Counted from the first letter of the stretch, positions 1 to 7,806 are shown. The stretch: 10,842 nucleotides of DNA from Patescibacteria group bacterium (GCA_022710205.1 JAKLHJ010000027.1:1-10842); one strand, 5' to 3'. The notes: a model not told the origin generated them from the letters alone. Program-made: numbers and translations.

Positions 1-33
1 CTCGCACTTGATGTGGAGCTTAAAAATAACTAA
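1..33 (+). CDS. rpoB: RNA polymerase beta subunit, last codons (partial)
   Basis: Frame 1 from the window edge reads LALDVELKNN and then TAA at 31-33. This matches the usual extreme C-terminus of bacterial RpoB, where a 'SLG(L/M)DVE' segment ends the chain a few residues before the stop. The gene is cut by the left edge, so nothing else of it can be judged. The stop lies 11 bp before the rpoC ATG, the normal rpoB-rpoC operon order. The call rests on ten residues plus position; the rpoC neighbour makes it strong. Confidence 0.85.
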   Translation, partial: LALDVELKNN

Positions 34-44
34 GAACCAACACC

Positions 45-3000
45 ATGAACGAAGAACAAAAAATCGCAGATTTCAACTCAATAATGCTCCGACTTGCTTC
101 CCCGGAGAAGATCAAGGAGTGGTCTCATGGAGAGGTTACAAGAGCTGAGACAATCAACTATAGAACCCAGAGAAGTGAAAGAGGGGGTTTGTTTGATGAA
201 AGAATTTTCGGTCCTGAAAAAGACTACGAATGTTATTGCGGTAAGTATCGAAGAATAAGATACAAGGATATTGTTTGTGAAAAATGTGGAGTCGAGGTGA
301 CCCGATCTATCGTAAGAAGAGACAGAATGGGCCACATTGAACTCGCCGCTCCTGTAGCTCACATTTGGTTCCTTAGAGGTATCCCATCAAGGATCGGACT
401 CTTGCTCGACCTTTCTATAGCCGATCTTGAAAAGGTGATTTACTTTGCCGGATACATAATCACGGATGTTAATGAGGCCGAAAAGGACAGAGTCTTGAAG
501 GAGCTTGATAAGGAATTCAAGCAAAAGATGAAGACTGTAAATTCCGACGAGGCCAAAGATAAAATCAAAGAATCCTTACTTGAGGTAAAGAGAGAAATAA
601 ATTCTTTGAGACCGGGACTCGTTTTGGATGAGCCTACTCACATCAAGTATACATATAAGTATGCGACAATCTTCGAGTCAGATATCGGAGCCGAGGCCGT
701 GTATAAAATGTTCCAGAAAATGGACCTCGCCGAACTTATAAAAAAGATTGAAGAGAAGATCGAGACAACAAGCTCAGCAGACAAGGCGAAGCTTCACAAG
801 AGGCTTAACCTCGCCATGCACATGCACAAGGCCGGCGTTAGACCGGAGTGGATGTTCCTTACGGTCATTCCTATTATTCCGCCCGCGCTTAGACCAATGG
901 TTGCCCTCGATGGTGGAAGACACGCGACATCCGATGTTAACGATCTTTACAGAAGAGTTATAAACAGGAATAACAGATTAAAGAAGCTCATCGAGATAAA
1001 CGCTCCTGACGTTATTTTGAGAAATGAAAAAAGAATTCTTCAGGAGGCTGTTGATGCTCTTATTGATAACTCGATTAGACACGGAAGTTCCGCCGCCGGA
1101 GCGATGAGCTCCGCCCAGAGAAGACCTCTCAAGTCACTCGCTGATATTTTGAAAGGAAAGCAGGGAAGATTCAGGCAGAACTTGCTCGGTAAAAGAGTCG
1201 ACTATTCAGGAAGAAGCGTTATCGTTGTCGGACCTGAGCTTCACTTGGATCAGTGCGGTCTTCCTAAGCACATGGCGCTCGAACTTTTCAGACCATTCGT
1301 TATTTCCAAGATTTTGGAGAAGGAGCTCGCTTACAACATAAGAGGTGCAGGCAGACTTATTGAAGATGCCGTCCCTGAGGTTTGGGCTATTTTGGAAGAA
1401 GTTATAAAGAACAAATACGTTCTCTTGAACCGTGCTCCTACATTGCACAGATTGGGTATTCAAGCCTTTATGCCTGTCCTTATAGAAGGAAATGCTATCA
1501 GACTTCACCCTCTCGTATGTTCCGCTTTCAACGCCGACTTCGATGGAGACCAGATGGCTGTTCACGTTCCGCTTTCCGATGAGGCGCAGAAGGAAGCCAA
1601 GGAGCTTATGTGCTCGGCAAAGAACTTGCTCCGACCTGGTACAGGAGATCCTATAGTAACACCTAAATTGGATATCGTTCTCGGTTGTTATTGGATGACA
1701 AAGTCTATCGACGGAGAAAAGGGAGAAGGAAAAATGTTCCCTTCACCAAACGCCGCGATTTCCGCTTACGATTACGGGCAGGTTGGATTCCGAGCGAAGA
1801 TCAAAATAATGGGAGGAGAAAGCGAGAAGTATAGAGAGTTTGACGGAAAGATATTCGAGACCTCCGTAGGAAAGATACTCTTTAACAGCGTTTTGCCTTC
1901 AGACTTCAGATACATCAACCACGAGGTTACAGGAAAGGAGATGCCTGCTCTTATTGAAGAGCTCATTGAGGTTTACGGCACAGACGCCGTTCCTAGTATT
2001 TTGGATAAGATAAAGAGCTTCGGTTACAAGTATATGACAATGTCCGGTATTACCTGGGGTATGAACGATGTTAAGGTCCCTGCGGAGAAGAAGGATATTG
2101 TAAAGAAAGCCAAGACCGCCGTCATTGAAATAGGCAAAAACTTTGACGAGGGTCTCATCTCTTCTGAAGAGAGATACAAGATGATCATCTCTACTTGGAG
2201 ATCCGCGTGGGAAGAGATACAGAAGCTTGTTCTTGGAACTCTTGATATTAATGGAGGAGTCAGAGACATGGTTATTTCAAAGGCCAGAGGTTCTATCGCC
2301 GCTTTGAGTCAGATGTGCGGTATGAAAGGTCTTATCATCAACACTTCCGGTAAGACGCTTGAGTTCCCTGTTATTCCTTCTTACAAAGAGGGATTGTCTC
2401 CAATCGAATACTTCCTCACGACACACGGTTCTAGAAAAGGTCTCACAGATACAGCTTTGAACACATCAAAGGCCGGTTATTTGACCAGAAGACTTGTAGA
2501 TGTGTCACAGGATGTAGTTGTTTCTGTCGAGGATTGCGGAGATAAAGAAGGACGAACTCTTTACGCAAAGAATATATTAGAGACATCGCTCGGTAACGCC
2601 GTCAGAAGCAGGGTTATCGCCAAGGATATATTGGACAAAGACGGTAAGGTTGTCTTTAAGAAGGGCCACCTTGTCACAAAGAAAGACGCAAAGATTATAG
2701 AAGAGTCCGGCGCCACAGAGGCGACAGTATTCTCGCCACTTACATGTAAGGCAGTTCAGGGTATCTGCCAGAAATGTTACGGTATAGACCTCGGAAGGAA
2801 CCATTTGGTTAGCCTCGGAGAGGCCGTAGGTATCGTAGCCGCTCAGGCTATTGGAGAGCCGGGAACACAGCTCACAATGAGAACGTTCCACTCAGGAGGA
2901 GTCTCCGAAGCATCAGGAGATATCACTATGGGTCTCCCTAGAATCGAAGAGATCTTCGAGAAGAGAGCGCCAAAGAACGCCGCTGTTGTCGCGATGGTTG

Positions 3001-3671
3001 ACGGAGTTGTTTCCGAGATTAAGAACGACGGCAAAGAGAAGGTAATCATAGTAATGGGTCAGGGAGGAAAGAAGTCGGAGGGTTCCGTAGAACATCCTGT
3101 TCCATTCACAAGAAATATTATCGTTAGAGTCGGCAATGAGGTAAAGAAAGGAGATATTTTGACTGACGGTTCCGCCAACATTAACGAATTGTTCACATTC
3201 GGAGGTAAGGCTGTTGCTGAAGACTATATCTTGAATGAAGTTTCAAAGATCTACTCTATGCAAGCCGCCGCTATCTCGAGAAAGCACATCGAAGTCATCT
3301 TGCGACAGATGTTCTCAAGAAAGAAGATCGTTGAGGCCGGAGATACAGACTTCGTCGAGGGAGAGGTTGTGGAAAATCAGGAGCTTTTGAGAGCCAACGA
3401 CAAGACGACCGGAGCAAAGGCCAAGGCCTCGGATATGGTATTGGGAATCTCAGAAGTATCTTTGACGACATCAAGCTGGTTGTCCGCCGCTTCCTTCCAG
3501 AATACATCAAGAATTCTTATCGATGCGTCTACGCAGGGAAATACGGACGAGCTACGAGGTTTGAAAGAAAATGTTATCATAGGTAGATTGATTCCTGCAG
3601 GTACCGGATTCAGAAAGAAAGATAATTACGAAGAGGCTGAATGGGCCAAAAAGGACGAAGAGGACAAGTAA
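45..3671 (+). CDS. rpoC: DNA-directed RNA polymerase subunit beta'
   Basis: Largest catalytic subunit of the core RNA polymerase, 1208 aa, apparently complete. The N-terminal zinc ribbon has C63, C65, C78 and C81. The active-site loop NADFDGD lies at 496-502, with the Mg-binding aspartates D498, D500 and D502. The bridge-helix region (THGSRKG, from about 793) and the trigger loop (GEPGTQLTMRTFH, 937-949, ending in the conserved His) are intact. The second zinc site is C831, C901, C908 and C911. The C-terminus ends with the typical DELRGLKENVIIGRLIPAGTG block plus a short acidic tail. The length fits a beta' without the large trigger-loop insertion seen in E. coli. The ATG at 45 gives the standard short N-terminus; no Shine-Dalgarno sequence precedes it (AGAACCAACACC). 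It probably shares a transcript with rpoB. No disruptions are seen. Confidence 0.99.
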   Translation: MNEEQKIADFNSIMLRLASPEKIKEWSHGEVTRAETINYRTQRSERGGLFDERIFGPEKDYECYCGKYRRIRYKDIVCEKCGVEVTRSIVRRDRMGHIELAAPVAHIWFLRGIPSRIGLLLDLSIADLEKVIYFAGYIITDVNEAEKDRVLKELDKEFKQKMKTVNSDEAKDKIKESLLEVKREINSLRPGLVLDEPTHIKYTYKYATIFESDIGAEAVYKMFQKMDLAELIKKIEEKIETTSSADKAKLHKRLNLAMHMHKAGVRPEWMFLTVIPIIPPALRPMVALDGGRHATSDVNDLYRRVINRNNRLKKLIEINAPDVILRNEKRILQEAVDALIDNSIRHGSSAAGAMSSAQRRPLKSLADILKGKQGRFRQNLLGKRVDYSGRSVIVVGPELHLDQCGLPKHMALELFRPFVISKILEKELAYNIRGAGRLIEDAVPEVWAILEEVIKNKYVLLNRAPTLHRLGIQAFMPVLIEGNAIRLHPLVCSAFNADFDGDQMAVHVPLSDEAQKEAKELMCSAKNLLRPGTGDPIVTPKLDIVLGCYWMTKSIDGEKGEGKMFPSPNAAISAYDYGQVGFRAKIKIMGGESEKYREFDGKIFETSVGKILFNSVLPSDFRYINHEVTGKEMPALIEELIEVYGTDAVPSILDKIKSFGYKYMTMSGITWGMNDVKVPAEKKDIVKKAKTAVIEIGKNFDEGLISSEERYKMIISTWRSAWEEIQKLVLGTLDINGGVRDMVISKARGSIAALSQMCGMKGLIINTSGKTLEFPVIPSYKEGLSPIEYFLTTHGSRKGLTDTALNTSKAGYLTRRLVDVSQDVVVSVEDCGDKEGRTLYAKNILETSLGNAVRSRVIAKDILDKDGKVVFKKGHLVTKKDAKIIEESGATEATVFSPLTCKAVQGICQKCYGIDLGRNHLVSLGEAVGIVAAQAIGEPGTQLTMRTFHSGGVSEASGDITMGLPRIEEIFEKRAPKNAAVVAMVDGVVSEIKNDGKEKVIIVMGQGGKKSEGSVEHPVPFTRNIIVRVGNEVKKGDILTDGSANINELFTFGGKAVAEDYILNEVSKIYSMQAAAISRKHIEVILRQMFSRKKIVEAGDTDFVEGEVVENQELLRANDKTTGAKAKASDMVLGISEVSLTTSSWLSAASFQNTSRILIDASTQGNTDELRGLKENVIIGRLIPAGTGFRKKDNYEEAEWAKKDEEDK

Positions 3672-3676
3672 GTTGT

Positions 3677-3765
3677 AAAGTTTTAAAGTTGAAAGTTATA
3701 AGGTTAAGAAAAACAACAAAAAACAAAAACATTATAACTTTATAACATTTTAACTTGATAACTTT
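3677..3765. repeat. Inverted array of about 8-bp AT-rich units (long hairpin) in the rpoC-dnaG spacer
   Basis: The left arm has AAAGTT-like units starting at 3677, 3685, 3692 and 3700 (AAAGTT x3, then AAGGTT). The right arm has AACTTT-like units at 3736, 3744, 3752 and 3760 (AACTTT, AACATT, AACTTG, AACTTT), spaced by exactly 8 bp. The arms are complementary and flank an A-rich loop (about 3708-3730), so the transcript could form an imperfect stem of roughly 30 bp with a few mismatches and bulges. The array fills nearly the whole spacer and ends 2 bp before the dnaG ATG. It lacks a GC-rich stem, so it does not look like a standard intrinsic terminator. Function is unknown; an attenuator, RNA-processing site or simple replication-slippage product are all possible. 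Confidence 0.75.
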
Positions 3766-3767
3766 TT

Positions 3768-5495
3768 ATGTCCTCCGCTGTAGAACAAATTAAAGCAAGA
3801 CTCAGCATCGTTGATGTGGTAGGTTCTTACATCAAGCTAGAGAAAGCCGGCGCGAATTATAAAGCGAGGTGTCCTTTCCATAATGAAAAGACACCTTCGT
3901 TTTATGTGTCTCCTGGTAGAGAAAGCTATCACTGCTTCGGTTGCGATAAGGGAGGAGACATAATCAGTTTTGTCGAGGATCTTGAGGGGGTTGATTTTAT
4001 GGCCGCCCTGAAGATGCTTGCGGAGAAAGCGGGTGTAAGGCTAGACAATGAGGATAAATATGAAAAGTCGGAAAAGGGCAGAACAGCCGCGCTCCTTAAT
4101 TCAGTCATAGAATTTTACCGCAAAGAGCTCGTAAAGAATGCCGACGCGCTTAATTACTTAAAAGGAAGGGGCCTAAAAGGGGAGACTGTCACTAAATTTA
4201 AGATCGGTTTTTCTCCGGACGACTGGAGAGCTACCGGTAATTATTTGAAGAAGCAAGGATTCACAGAAGACGAAATTGAAAAGGCGGGATTGTCTATAAA
4301 ATCGCCCAGCGGTTCTTATGACAGATTCCGGGGAAGAATAATGTTCCCTGTTTATAATATTTCCGGTTCGCCGATAGGTTTTTCCGGGAGAATATTTGAC
4401 GCAAAAAAAACGGGCGGGAAACAAGAGCCGGCGAAATATATAAATACTCCTCAGACGGTTGTATACGACAAGTCCCGAGCGCTCTTTGGAATAGACAAGG
4501 CTAAAGTAGAGATAAGAAAAAAGAACGAGTGTATTCTCGTCGAGGGACAATTCGATCTCATAATGGCGCATCAGGCGGGGACAGAAAATTCGGTCGCCGT
4601 ATCGGGCACGGCACTTACAGAAGAGCATCTAACCATGATAAATAGGCTCGCAGAGAAGCTTATTATGGCCTTTGACGGAGATTCGGCGGGGCTGAAGGCC
4701 TCGGCCAGGGCGATTGGTCTCGCTCTTTCGCTGGGTATGGAGGTGCGATTGGTATCTATTCCCGGCGCAAAAGATCCGGCTGACCTTATAAAAGAGAGGC
4801 CTGACGAGTGGCTTAAAATAGTTTCCGGATCAAAGCATATCGTAGATTTTTTCTTGGATTCGCTTCTCAATCAGAAATTAAACAAAGACGCTTTTCCCAA
4901 AGAAGTAGAAAAACAAGTTTTGCCGTATGTGGCTAGTATAAAGAGTAAGATAGAGCAGGCCAAATTTGTAAACAAAATATCCGAACTTTTGAAAATAAGT
5001 GAAGATGCTGTGTGGGAAGAGGTGAAGAAAGCGGCTAAATTAGCAGAGACGAACTCGGACACGGTAGCCAAAAAAGAGAATTTTGTAAAAACAACGGACG
5101 AAAACACGAAAGAGTTTAATCTCAAAAAAATGGTTTGGTCTTTCATCGAGTGGCAGAAGGACTCCGGCGCCCTGGATATCAAAGAGAGAGAACAACGATT
5201 CAGGACGCTTATAAAAGATAGTGAGTATGAAAAAATAAATAGTTTCTTGTCACCAAAGAGGAATCAGCTTATACTTGAAGTCGAAATACCTTTTGCGGGC
5301 GCCACTAATTTGGAAAAAGAAATAGACGAGGCGTTACGTTCTCTGGAGGAGGAGATTATAAAGGGGGAAGTAAGCTCCGAGTGGATGAAGATAAAGGAGG
5401 CTGAAAAGACAGGGGACGCGGACAAGGTGTCGGAGCATATGAGTAATTTTCAGAAGCTTTCAAAGAAGTTGGATGACTTTAAAAAGCGGGGATAA
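3768..5495 (+). CDS. dnaG: DNA primase
   Basis: Synthesises RNA primers for chromosome replication in association with the replicative helicase; 575 aa, close to the family norm (about 580-600). The N-terminal CHC2 zinc domain has C35, H38, C56 and C59 in the pattern RCPFH...YHCFGC. The catalytic core contains the TOPRIM fold with acidic E259 in VEGQFD and the metal-binding pair D303/D305 in FDGDSAG. The usual tyrosine of the VEGYxD motif is Gln here. The C-terminal part (about 440-575) is highly charged and helical, where the helicase-interacting domain normally sits, but it is too divergent to confirm by eye. The ATG at 3768 gives the canonical start (IKARLSIVDVVGSYIKL) and has no Shine-Dalgarno sequence. 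The sigma factor start follows 12 bp after the stop, so the two are probably cotranscribed. Confidence 0.98.
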   Translation: MSSAVEQIKARLSIVDVVGSYIKLEKAGANYKARCPFHNEKTPSFYVSPGRESYHCFGCDKGGDIISFVEDLEGVDFMAALKMLAEKAGVRLDNEDKYEKSEKGRTAALLNSVIEFYRKELVKNADALNYLKGRGLKGETVTKFKIGFSPDDWRATGNYLKKQGFTEDEIEKAGLSIKSPSGSYDRFRGRIMFPVYNISGSPIGFSGRIFDAKKTGGKQEPAKYINTPQTVVYDKSRALFGIDKAKVEIRKKNECILVEGQFDLIMAHQAGTENSVAVSGTALTEEHLTMINRLAEKLIMAFDGDSAGLKASARAIGLALSLGMEVRLVSIPGAKDPADLIKERPDEWLKIVSGSKHIVDFFLDSLLNQKLNKDAFPKEVEKQVLPYVASIKSKIEQAKFVNKISELLKISEDAVWEEVKKAAKLAETNSDTVAKKENFVKTTDENTKEFNLKKMVWSFIEWQKDSGALDIKEREQRFRTLIKDSEYEKINSFLSPKRNQLILEVEIPFAGATNLEKEIDEALRSLEEEIIKGEVSSEWMKIKEAEKTGDADKVSEHMSNFQKLSKKLDDFKKRG

Positions 5496-5507
5496 TTTTC
5501 AAAAATC

Positions 5508-6740
5508 ATGAAAAAGAAAAAAATAATTTCAAAAACTAAATCCAAAAAAATCCCTGTTTCAAAAAAGAAAGTGGTGAAAAAAGTTGTCACTAAGGCAAAG
5601 CTTGTTAAGGGCAAGAAGGCGAAACCGGGAAAGGTAATTGTAAAGAAGATAAAAGCGAAGAAACCGGCAGAGCCATGGGAGAAAAAAGCCGACAGACTCG
5701 TGGAGGCGGGCAAAAAGAGGAGATTTGTTACTTTCAACGAAATATTGAAAGAGTTTCCTAATATAGAAGATGATGTTCTCTTTTTGGACGAACTTTATGA
5801 CAGGCTAAACAAGCTCGGCATAGACGTCTTGGATAGCGGGGGGCTTCTCAATATGGGAGAAGACGTGGATATGTATGAGAACAAGAAGAAGGCCGGAATA
5901 AGAGGTGAGCCGGCTCTTGATTCAGTCCAAATATATTTGAGAGAGATCGGTCAGCACAAATTGATATCTGCGGCGGAAGAGAAAGAGTTGGCCAGAGCTA
6001 TCGAAAAAGGCGACAAGGAGGCGATGAACTCCCTCGCCAGAGCAAACTTAAGACTCGTTGTTTCTATTGCAAAGAAATTTATCGGTAGAAGCTCGGATCT
6101 CACGCTTCTCGACCTTATTCAGGAAGGTAACCTCGGACTCTTTAAAGCGGTTGAAAAGTTTGATTGGACAAAGGGATATAAATTCTCTACATACGCCACA
6201 TGGTGGATAAGACAGGCGATTACGAGAGCCCTCGCAGATCAGTCGAGAACCATTCGTATTCCTGTGCACATGGTTGAAACGATCGCAAAGTATAAGCAGG
6301 TTTTGAGAAGACTTTCTCAGGACTTGGGCAGAGACCCTCTTCCTTCAGAGATTGCTACAGAGATGGGTATCGAGGTTGAAAAGGTGCATGTTATCGAAAA
6401 GATTGATCAGGGAACAGTTTCGCTCGAGACCCCTGTCGGAAACGACGATGACAATTCATCATTGGGAGACTTCATCGCAGACGACAAAATAATCTCACCG
6501 GATAATCAGACAGCGAGAAGAATTCTTTCGGATCAAATAAAAGAAATATTGGACGACCTTACTCCAAAAGAGAGAAAGATACTTGAGATGAGGCATGGAC
6601 TTGTAGATGGGGTTATGAGAACTCTTGAAGAAGTAGGAAAGGAGTTCGGGGTTACGAGAGAAAGAATCAGGCAGATCGAGGCCAAGGCTCACGAGAAAAT
6701 AAGAGATCACGAAAAGGCCAATAAGTTGTTAGGTTATTAA
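5508..6740 (+). CDS. rpoD: Primary (housekeeping) RNA polymerase sigma factor, sigma-70 group 1
   Basis: Directs core polymerase to housekeeping promoters; 410 aa. Residues 1-52 contain 25 lysines and no acidic residue, a histone-tail-like extension. Residues about 70-108 (RFVTFNEILKEF...) resemble region 1.1. Region 1.2 begins near D138 (DSVQIYLREIG). Region 2 is complete, with DLIQEGNLGL for core binding and YKFSTYATWWIRQAI (224-238) for -10 recognition and melting. Region 3 follows (about 265-320), then region 4 with LTPKERKILEMRHGL and the -35 reading helix VTRERIRQIEAKA (382-394). This set is diagnostic of a group 1 factor rather than an alternative sigma. The large non-conserved region of proteobacterial RpoD is absent. 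It lies 12 bp after dnaG, as in the macromolecular-synthesis operon, and no Shine-Dalgarno sequence precedes the ATG. The 5' end is rich in A-tracts, which may favour slippage. Confidence 0.98.
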   Translation: MKKKKIISKTKSKKIPVSKKKVVKKVVTKAKLVKGKKAKPGKVIVKKIKAKKPAEPWEKKADRLVEAGKKRRFVTFNEILKEFPNIEDDVLFLDELYDRLNKLGIDVLDSGGLLNMGEDVDMYENKKKAGIRGEPALDSVQIYLREIGQHKLISAAEEKELARAIEKGDKEAMNSLARANLRLVVSIAKKFIGRSSDLTLLDLIQEGNLGLFKAVEKFDWTKGYKFSTYATWWIRQAITRALADQSRTIRIPVHMVETIAKYKQVLRRLSQDLGRDPLPSEIATEMGIEVEKVHVIEKIDQGTVSLETPVGNDDDNSSLGDFIADDKIISPDNQTARRILSDQIKEILDDLTPKERKILEMRHGLVDGVMRTLEEVGKEFGVTRERIRQIEAKAHEKIRDHEKANKLLGY

Positions 6741-6760
6741 GGAGATTCGCTCCCAATACC

Positions 6761-6791
6761 TGTCATCCCCGATTTGGTCGGGGATCCAGAG
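6761..6791. repeat. REP-like palindromic element, copy 1 (TGTCAT...CCAGAG)
   Basis: TGTCAT at 6761 opens the element, ATCCCCGA (6765-6772) pairs perfectly with TCGGGGAT (6778-6785) around the loop TTTGG, and CCAGAG closes it. The same outer frame recurs at 7747 and 9674. Here the stem is C-C-C-C-G-A rather than T-C-C-C-G-C, with the compensating change on the other side, so pairing is conserved while sequence differs. It follows the sigma factor stop by 20 bp. No T-run follows, so a role as a standard terminator is not supported. Confidence 0.8.
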
Positions 6792-6796
6792 TCTAG

Positions 6797-6852
6797 GTTG
6801 TAGTTTGTAGATAGTAGTTGGCAGTCACTAAATACTATAAACTAAAAACTTT
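6797..6852. repeat. Heptamer array with inverted halves upstream of cdaA
   Basis: The sequence can be written as consecutive 7-mers: GTTGTAG, TTTGTAG, ATAGTAG, TTGGCAG, then TCACTAA, ATACTAT, AAACTAA, AAACTTT. The first half is rich in G/T (xxxGTAG), the second is its approximate inverse (xxACTAx). TAGTTT (6801-6806) can pair with AAACTA (6839-6844) and ATAGTA (6811-6816) with TACTAT (6833-6838), giving a bulged hairpin. It ends 7 bp before the cdaA ATG. The layout resembles the rpoC-dnaG spacer although the words differ. Confidence 0.65.
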
Positions 6853-6859
6853 TTAATTT

Positions 6860-7717
6860 ATGTTGACAATATTTTTAGAAATTTTAGACATATTAACCAC
6901 CGCTTTTATTATTTACACGGCGCTGGTTTTGCTTAAAAAAACCCGCTCTATCTATATATTGAGAGGGTTCTTCGGCCTGGGTCTTTTTTACATTGCCGCC
7001 GTGTTCTTGAATCTTAAGCTGACAACATCTCTTTTCCAGGCGTTTATTTCCTTCTTCATCATTATTCTTGTAATCCTTTTCCAGAAAGAGATAAGACGAT
7101 TCTTCGAAAATTTCACTATTGATTTCTTCGTTAGCGCTTTTGCTGAAGAGGCCTCTGTCAGCGACAATGTTATCGAAATTATCTGCAATGTGGTTGCTGA
7201 GCTTTCCAAGACAAGGAGAGGCGCGCTCATAGTTCTTCCGGGCAAGCAAAGCTTGGAGAGGGTACTCGAAGGAGGGACGCCGCTTAACGGAAAGATATCC
7301 GAGCCCCTACTTCTTTCTATTTTTGACCCAAAAACACCGGGCCACGATGGTGCGGTGACGATAGAAGGTGACATTGTGAAAAGATTTATGGTGCACCTAC
7401 CGCTTGCCGATATGAACAAAAAATATCCCGGCATAGGCACGAGACACAGGGCCGGATTAGGGCTTGCCGAGAGAACAGACGCAATGATAATAATCGTGTC
7501 GGAGGAAAGAGGGTCAATAACTATCGCCAGAAATAATGATCTTCATATTGTGGCAAACGCTGAAAAGTTGAAAGAAGAAATTCACAAATTTAAGGGCGAC
7601 GGAAAGGCTGTTAAAAAACATAACAAGTTTTTGAGCTTCTTGCTGAGCGACACAAGAGACAAATTATTTATTTTGGCAATCTCGACTTTCTTGTGGTATT
7701 TAATCGTTCACAAATAG
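6860..7717 (+). CDS. cdaA: Membrane diadenylate cyclase CdaA (c-di-AMP synthase)
   Basis: Condenses two ATP into cyclic di-AMP, a second messenger that in other bacteria controls potassium, osmolyte and cell-wall balance; 285 aa. Three N-terminal membrane helices lie at about 3-25, 31-52 and 56-76, followed by a basic stretch (KEIRRF) and the cytoplasmic DAC (DisA_N) domain at about 100-255. Catalytic motifs are intact: DGA at 163-165 (in PGHDGAV) and GTRHRAGLG with T194, R195, H196 and R197. Unlike the usual three-helix CdaA, the chain ends with a further hydrophobic segment at about 268-283 (KLFILAISTFLWYLIV), which recalls the membrane anchor of the partner protein CdaR/YbbR. No cdaR or glmM gene follows, unlike the Firmicutes cdaA-cdaR-glmM operon. 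The ATG at 6860 lacks a Shine-Dalgarno sequence; the start is chosen because it gives a normal first helix. Confidence 0.95.
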   Translation: MLTIFLEILDILTTAFIIYTALVLLKKTRSIYILRGFFGLGLFYIAAVFLNLKLTTSLFQAFISFFIIILVILFQKEIRRFFENFTIDFFVSAFAEEASVSDNVIEIICNVVAELSKTRRGALIVLPGKQSLERVLEGGTPLNGKISEPLLLSIFDPKTPGHDGAVTIEGDIVKRFMVHLPLADMNKKYPGIGTRHRAGLGLAERTDAMIIIVSEERGSITIARNNDLHIVANAEKLKEEIHKFKGDGKAVKKHNKFLSFLLSDTRDKLFILAISTFLWYLIVHK

Positions 7718-7746
7718 TTTGGGGCCACATAGTCGGCGCATAACTT

Positions 7747-7790
7747 TGTCATTCCCGCGAAGGCCTGCCTGCGCAGGCAGGCGGGAATCC
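7747..7790. repeat. REP-like palindromic element, copy 2, with nested 18-bp palindrome
   Basis: The outer stem ATTCCCGC (7751-7758) pairs with GCGGGAAT (7781-7788), preceded by TGTC and followed by CC. Compared with copy 3 at 9674, the only difference inside the element is an added 18-bp perfect palindrome, CCTGCCTGCGCAGGCAGG, between 'GAAGG' and 'CGGGAATCC'. The whole unit could form a longer stem or an apical second hairpin. It lies between the cdaA stop (30 bp upstream) and the promoter of the ABC transporter gene, where it could act as a transcript-end structure or topological boundary. There is no T-run after it. Confidence 0.85.
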
Positions 7791-7797
7791 GTGTTTG

Positions 7798-7806
7798 TGT
7801 TATAAT
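7798..7806 (+). promoter_or_regulatory. Extended -10 promoter (TGTTATAAT) for the ABC transporter gene
   Basis: TATAAT at 7801-7806 is a perfect sigma-70 -10 hexamer, preceded by TGT, giving the extended -10 form TGnTATAAT. The -35 position (7778-7783) falls inside the REP-like stem and shows no match, consistent with an extended -10 promoter. The ATG at 7813 lies 6 nt after the hexamer, where initiation would be expected, so the mRNA is predicted to have almost no 5' leader. AT-rich sequence can create such a hexamer by chance, but the combination and placement are persuasive. Confidence 0.6.

Noticed and set aside
748..963. Plus-strand 71-codon frame overlapping rpoC in another phase
   Set aside because: Entirely inside rpoC, arginine-rich out-of-phase translation without ribosome site.
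1206..1565. Minus-strand open frame of 119 codons within rpoC
   Set aside because: It lies wholly antisense to the most conserved catalytic part of rpoC (including NADFDGD); its translation has no recognisable domain and is explained by codon bias of the real gene.
3677..3765. Standard intrinsic terminator after rpoC
   Set aside because: The inverted arms are AT-rich with several mismatches and there is no GC stem; the short T-run lies at the dnaG start rather than after a stable hairpin.
4173..4628. Minus-strand open frame of 151 codons within dnaG
   Set aside because: Antisense to the primase catalytic core, low-complexity translation, no start signal; a shadow of dnaG codon use.
45..6740. 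UGA recoded as glycine (Gracilibacteria-type code)
   Set aside because: rpoC, dnaG and rpoD give full-length, well-conserved proteins with no in-frame TGA at glycine positions, and the 116-aa gene plausibly ends on TGA.
6988..7440. Minus-strand open frame of 150 codons within cdaA
   Set aside because: Antisense to the conserved DAC domain, including the DGA motif; no supporting signal of its own.
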